This document shows, piece by piece, positions 59,714 through 64,000 of a stretch of DNA of 64,000 nucleotides (the stretch's first letter is position 1; every line of letters begins with the position of its first letter). The stretch is from Ceratotherium simum simum (Eukaryota; Chordata; Mammalia; Perissodactyla; Rhinocerotidae). Both the position numbers and the translations under genes were made by a program. The stretch lies in contig NW_004454197.1 in the NCBI RefSeq assembly GCF_000283155.1, forward strand, positions 13,837,814 through 13,901,813, written 5' to 3'. The notes beneath the pieces were generated by a model. That model worked only from the letters and a program-made list of their open reading frames with translations, made no database searches and was not told the DNA's origin.

Positions 59714-60369
59714 AGCTGGGTGCCTGAGAGTAGAAGCCAGGTCTGGGGCCTCTGTGTCCCTGGGTCCCCCCAGGACCCGACACAGAGCAGGCGCTTAGTA
59801 ATAATCAGCCTCACATAGGAATGGATGATCTTTCGCTCCAGCACCGTGGCACCTGACAGCCTCTTCCTGCGGGCTGGGGTGGTGGACTTTGGGAGGTCCA
59901 GGCCTGGACTCCTGCTGGCCCTGCCCTGCTCTCGTTGGCCTGCCTGAAGGAGGAGGATCCCTGGTGGGCAGCACAGGCCCTTTTTCTTTTCTAATTACTC
60001 CCTGACATTTTAATGTTCATGTTTAATTACATTCTCCAACACTTGGTGAGAAAAAACAAAAACACACGAAGCCTCAGAGACCTATAAACCAAGCAAAAGA
60101 ACTTTTGTGAAGCCATTTGAAACCCCTGCTGGAGCTTGAAACCCGTTTTCTCTTTGAATGTGCCAACTGTGCAATGGGGCTTTTGAAACGATGAGGGCTC
60201 TGGGAGCTGGGGGCACATTCGCACTAAACCCCCATCACTCACGGGCTGGAGACACCCATAAACCCTCCGCTACCTCCCGCGGCTGCCTCCTGCGGCCTCC
60301 CAGGCCCCTGCAGCCCTGCTTCTTTTCTTCTAGTTACTCACAAGAGTGTCGCTTATGAGGTGAGGGCCG
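59714..60369. other. No gene seen
   Basis: Unique-looking sequence; a GC-rich patch at 60260-60320. Confidence 0.45.
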
Positions 60370-60490
60370 AGTTCACAGTCCAGCTCTGCCACCCCTTACG
60401 TGTGACCTGGCAAATGACACTGTGTCCGTTTCCTCATCAAATAGGCAGCGGTGATGTCCGTGAACAAGCGCCTCACACGAGGCCTGGTGT
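60370..60490 (-). repeat. MIR-type SINE relic
   Basis: 'cacagtccagctctgccacc', 'gtgtgacctggcaaatgaca', 'gtttcctcatcaaata' in reverse MIR order. Confidence 0.65.
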
Positions 60491-60849
60491 GTGATGCATC
60501 TCATCCACATGGGTTTAGTAAGATGACTTGTTACATATGCACCAAACTGCGAGTTCACTTTATTACCATATAATCTTTTAAAAGATTTTCCATGGGAATG
60601 AATTCACCTTCCGGAGAAGGGTCCTCCCTCAGAGGTGTGCTCAGGCACACCAGCATTCAAGGGTGCGTTTGGAGCAGTCAGATTGGGTGGCCTGCTCTGA
60701 GTTGCCTTCATGTAACTGCTGTTCGGACTGTCCATTGACAGTTTTGCTGTCAAGATGCTCTTAAACCTAACAGCAAGGTCTTTCTGAGGTTGGTCCACAG
60801 CTCACACTAGCCAGGCTCACTGGCTCCCACCTCACTTTCATTTCTAATC
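60491..60849. other. No gene seen
   Basis: Unique-looking sequence. Confidence 0.45.
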
Positions 60850-61425
60850 ACTCTGGAAGCAGAAAGGAGTGGGCCATTGTCGCAGAGTGCAATTTCCAAA
60901 GATTGCATCAGCAGCATCTCCCATCCTGATGAGACTTTGCCCCTCTTCTACAGGAGGTGGAAGCCAGCCCCCTCCACCTTGAATCTGGGCTGGCCACAGT
61001 CACTCGCTGGTAACCAACAGAGTGCAATGGAAGTGATACTGTGTGGCTCTGTACTGGGTCAAAAGACGCCTTGCCACTCCCATCTTGGTCTTCAACACTC
61101 CATCTTGGGACATTTCCTCTTGGAACCCAGATGCCATGCTGTAAGAAGTCCAAGCCCAGATGAGAGGCCATTGACAGCTGCAGCAACCAAGATTTGCTCA
61201 CCTGGAAGCCCAGCCTTCCAGTCATCTCAGCTCAGGCACCAGACATAGGAGAGAAGAAGTCTCCTGATGGTTCTAGCCCCAGCTGAGTCCCAGATATCAG
61301 GGAGCATAGACAAGCCAGCCCCTGTACACCTTGTCCAAATTCCCGACCCACAAATCTGTGAATGTAGTAACATGGCCTTTGTTTTACATCATTACGTTTG
61401 GAGTGGTTTATTAAACAGCAAAAGA
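60850..61425 (+). mobile_element. MLT1-like LTR, old and diverged
   Basis: 'ttggaacccagatgccatgc', 'aagtccaagcccagatgaga', 'ctagccccagctgagtccca' and 'gagtggtttattaaacagca' appear in the order of old MLT1-type LTRs. The ends are decayed and no duplication is visible. Confidence 0.55.
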
Positions 61426-61699
61426 AAATTGAAGGTGCCATGAGGATGTCCAGAATACATTGCTGGAGGTCAAATTGGGAAACAAGAGATGGATAGTGTG
61501 ACTGTATAATTTATTGTTCCACCTGGAATGCTTTTGAATGTGAAAGGGGACACTATTAATATATATGTCGGAATAACAGGCATAAACTGGAATTCTCCTG
61601 GACTTCTGGCCACCCTAGTGATAGCTCTGCCTCATCACTGATCCTCCTTTCCTTCTATTCCTATACTGCTGGGGACAAAGCCTGGCCTTGGCTTTAGAT

Positions 61700-61830
61700 G
61701 ATACGGATTAATTTTCCTGTTGTCATTCACCTGCTGAATGACGTTGGATATGTCATCTAGATAATCTTAGATAACCTTCTCAAACCTCAGTTTTCTATGC
61801 AAAATGTAACTAATAATGCCTCTCTTTTTT
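61700..61830 (-). repeat. MIR-type SINE relic
   Basis: 'ctgaatgacgttggatatgt', 'ctcaaacctcagttttctat', 'aatgtaactaataatgcctc' fit reverse MIR. Confidence 0.55.
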
Positions 61831-61974
61831 CAATCTTCAAGCCATAGCAATCAACCTTTCACTCCTGTGACATCACAAAAATTGTTTGGAAGGAGTCCTC
61901 AATGACTAGGTTATTCCAAATCCAGAAAGCTATGTTTAGTTCTCACCTTATACAACTGCTCTGTGGTGTCCAAC

Positions 61975-62403
61975 TGTGATGGTTAATTTTGTGTGTCAGT
62001 TTGATGTGACAACGGGGTGCCCAGATATTTAGTTAAATATTATTCTATGTGTGTCTGTGAGGGTGTTTCTGGATGATTTGAACTGATAGACTGGGTAAAG
62101 CAGATTGCCCACTCCAATGTGGATGGGCCTCACCCAATCCATTGAAGGCCTGAATAGAACAAAAGGCTGAGCAAGAGAGAATTTTCTCTCTCTCATTGTC
62201 TTCGAGCTGGCCGTCCATCTTCTCCTGCCTTCAGACTTGGACTGGATCTTATACCATCAGCTCTCTTGTTCTCAAGCCTTCAGAGTACAGATCTTGGGAC
62301 TTCTCAGCCTCCATAAGTGTATGAGCCAATTGCTTATAATAAATATCTTTATTAAATATATATCCTATTGGTTCTGTTTCTCTGGAGAACCCTGACTAGT
62401 ACA
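61975..62403 (+). mobile_element. Solo LTR, MLT1-type (ERVL-MaLR), with 5-bp duplication
   Basis: Starts TGTGATGGTTAATTTTGTG and ends 'gaaccctgactagtaca', the TG...CA ends of an LTR, 429 bp. AATAAA lies at 62338-62343. The flanks 'ccaac' (61970-61974) and 'ccaac' (62404-62408) are identical, as expected for ERVL-type integration. It is the same family as the LTR at 31639. No internal viral region remains, so it is a recombined solo LTR. Confidence 0.85.
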
Positions 62404-62439
62404 CCAACACTGCTTGGCACCCTGTTTTTGTAACACCTT

Positions 62440-63885
62440 CTGTTTTAGTTTCTGCAGCTTCTCTCTCTGTTGAATGAAGAATGCCTTTGATGGGCTCATC
62501 ATTAAACTTAACACAGCTGAGCAAAGAATCAGGGAGTTTGAAGACTGGTTGAGAGAAACTTCTCAAATGGAAACACAAAGAAAAAAAAAATAATGAGAAA
62601 AGAAATGAAACAACACATCCAAGAAATGTGGAATGATATCAAAAGGTATAAAAAGACATGATTGGAATACTAGAAGGAGAAGAAAGAGTTGAACAAGGCA
62701 GAAGAAATATTTGAAGTAACAATGGCTGAGAACATTCCAAATAATGACAGATACTAAACCACAGATCCAGGAAGCTCAGAAGGCACTAAGTAGGATAAAT
62801 ACCAAAGACAAAAATAAAGCAAAACAACAAGAAAACACAGGCATATCACATTCAAATGGCAGAAAACAAAAGACAAAGAGAAAATCTTGAAAAAAGCCAC
62901 AGGGAGAAAAACCATCTTTCTTTAGGAAAACTACCTTGTACCGTAGAGGTACAAGGATAAGAATTACAGCAAACTTCTATTAGAGACCATGGAAGCCAGA
63001 AGAGAGTGGAGTGAAATATTTAAAGTGTTGAAAGTAAAGACCTCAGTCTAGAATTCTATATCCAAAAAGAAAAATTATCTTTCAAAAGTGAAGGAGAATA
63101 AAGACTTACTCAAGCAAACAAACCTGAGAGAATTTGTCACTGTAGACCTGCCCTGTAAAAATGTTAAAAGACATTCTTCAGGTAGAAGGAAATAGGTATT
63201 GGTCAGAAACTTGGACCTAAATACAGAAAAGAAGATCATCAGACAGGGAATAAATAAAAGTAAAATCAAATATTTTACTTTTCATATTCTTAATGATCTA
63301 AAATATAACTGGTTATATATAGCAGCAATTGTATTGAGAGATTATAGTGTGTGGATAAGTGAAATGAATGACATCAATGTCACAAGGAAGGTATGTTACA
63401 CTTGAAGTGTTATATTACAGTGCTATTTAAAGGTAGACTTAGATTATTTTAAAATGTCTATTGTAAACTATAGGGAAACTACAAAAAAGTTTTTTAAAAA
63501 AGAAGTATAAATGATATGCCAATAGAGAAGATAAATAAAATCATATAAAGTGCTCAATTAAAATCAGAGAAGGCAGAAAAAGAGGGAGGAAGAAATGAAG
63601 ATCAAATGCAATGAATAACAAACAGTTACAAAAATAGTAGATTTTAATTCAACTATATCAATAATCACTTTAAATGTGAATGGTTGACAGAAATTCTATT
63701 CCTAGGTATATACCCAAGAGAAGTAAAAACATATGTCCACAAAAAATTTGTACACAAATGTCTATAGCAGCATATTCAAAATGGCCAGAAAGTGGAGAAA
63801 AGCCAAATGTTCATGAACTAATGAATGGATAAACAAAATATAGTATATCCATACATTGGGATATTATTCAGCCCAAAAGAAGAAC
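62440..63885 (+). mobile_element. Old L1 with ORF1 and spacer fused to ORF2 C-terminus
   Basis: ORF1-like sequence (62480-63130: 'gagtttgaagactggttgag', 'ccatggaagccagaagagag', 'aattctatatccaaaaagaa'), then spacer, then the first ORF2 codons near 63660-63682 ('atcactttaaatgtgaatgg'). The sequence then jumps to the ORF2 C-terminus ('attctattcctaggtatata', 63692-63711; 'tgaatggataaacaaaata' at 63822). About 3 kb of ORF2 is missing. No usable frame. Confidence 0.75.
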
Positions 63886-64000
63886 GAAGTTTCTTCCACT
63901 TCAGGGAAGAGGATGTAGATGCACTTTTCCCTTTCCTCCCATGAAGTGAAACTAAAAACTCTGGACATTATAGAGAAAATAAACATAAGAAGACTCTGAA
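63886..64000 (+). mobile_element. 5' end of another L1, running out of the window
   Basis: 'gtgaaactaaaaactctgga' and 'aacataagaagactctgaa' resemble the 5' UTR of old L1 families. It abuts the truncated end of the preceding L1 and continues past the window edge. Confidence 0.45.

Overview
This is mammalian nuclear DNA with no intact, recognisable protein-coding gene, RNA gene or CRISPR array. The lineage marker is a tRNA-derived SINE present in four copies. Each has a head beginning GGGCCGGCCC, Pol III A- and B-box-like motifs including GGTTCGGATCC, a body and an A-rich tail. I recognise it as the equine repetitive element (ERE) family of odd-toed ungulates, so the source is most likely a horse or a close relative. 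The remaining repeats (L1, L2, MIR, MLT1-type LTRs, MER5A-like DNA transposons) are general to placental mammals. Open frames outside repeats look like chance, apart from a few flagged below.

Layout. 1-12.9 kb: mostly unique sequence with old MIR and L2 copies, an L2 split by two later insertions (2.67-4.05 kb), a CpG-enriched stretch (9.6-10.5 kb) and an exon-like block of unknown origin (11.88-12.45 kb). 12.94-19.59 kb: a near full-length minus-strand L1 with 5' UTR, broken ORF1, broken ORF2 and a polyadenylated 3' end, carrying two nested ERE SINEs with target-site duplications. 20-23.4 kb: older L1 and HAL1-like pieces. 23.4-29.4 kb: mostly unique, with MIRs. 29.45-31.05 kb: an old plus-strand L1 interrupted by a younger minus-strand L1 segment flanked by a perfect 19-bp duplication. 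31.6-36.2 kb: an MLT1-like LTR, an old L1 piece and unique DNA. 36.2-41.2 kb: an old minus-strand L1 carrying an LTR, an ERE SINE and a large imperfect palindrome. 43.8-47.65 kb: an old plus-strand L1 with one ERE SINE, ending abruptly at a GC-rich block. 47.8-62.4 kb: unique DNA with MIR, L2 and LTR relics and a 10-11 bp minisatellite (59.37-59.71 kb). 62.4-64 kb: a plus-strand L1 lacking most of ORF2, followed by the 5' end of another L1.

No operon or pathway is present. What can be read is the order of insertions: L2, MIR and old L1 first, then LTRs and younger L1, then ERE SINEs. I found no convincing new biological system. The best leads are the L1 segment with a perfect target duplication but no poly(A) tail, the 400-bp palindrome inside an old L1, the minisatellite packed with 5' splice-site-like hexamers, and the unidentified exon-like block. 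Family names are from memory of repeat consensus sequences and boundaries are read by eye, usually good to about 5-30 bases.
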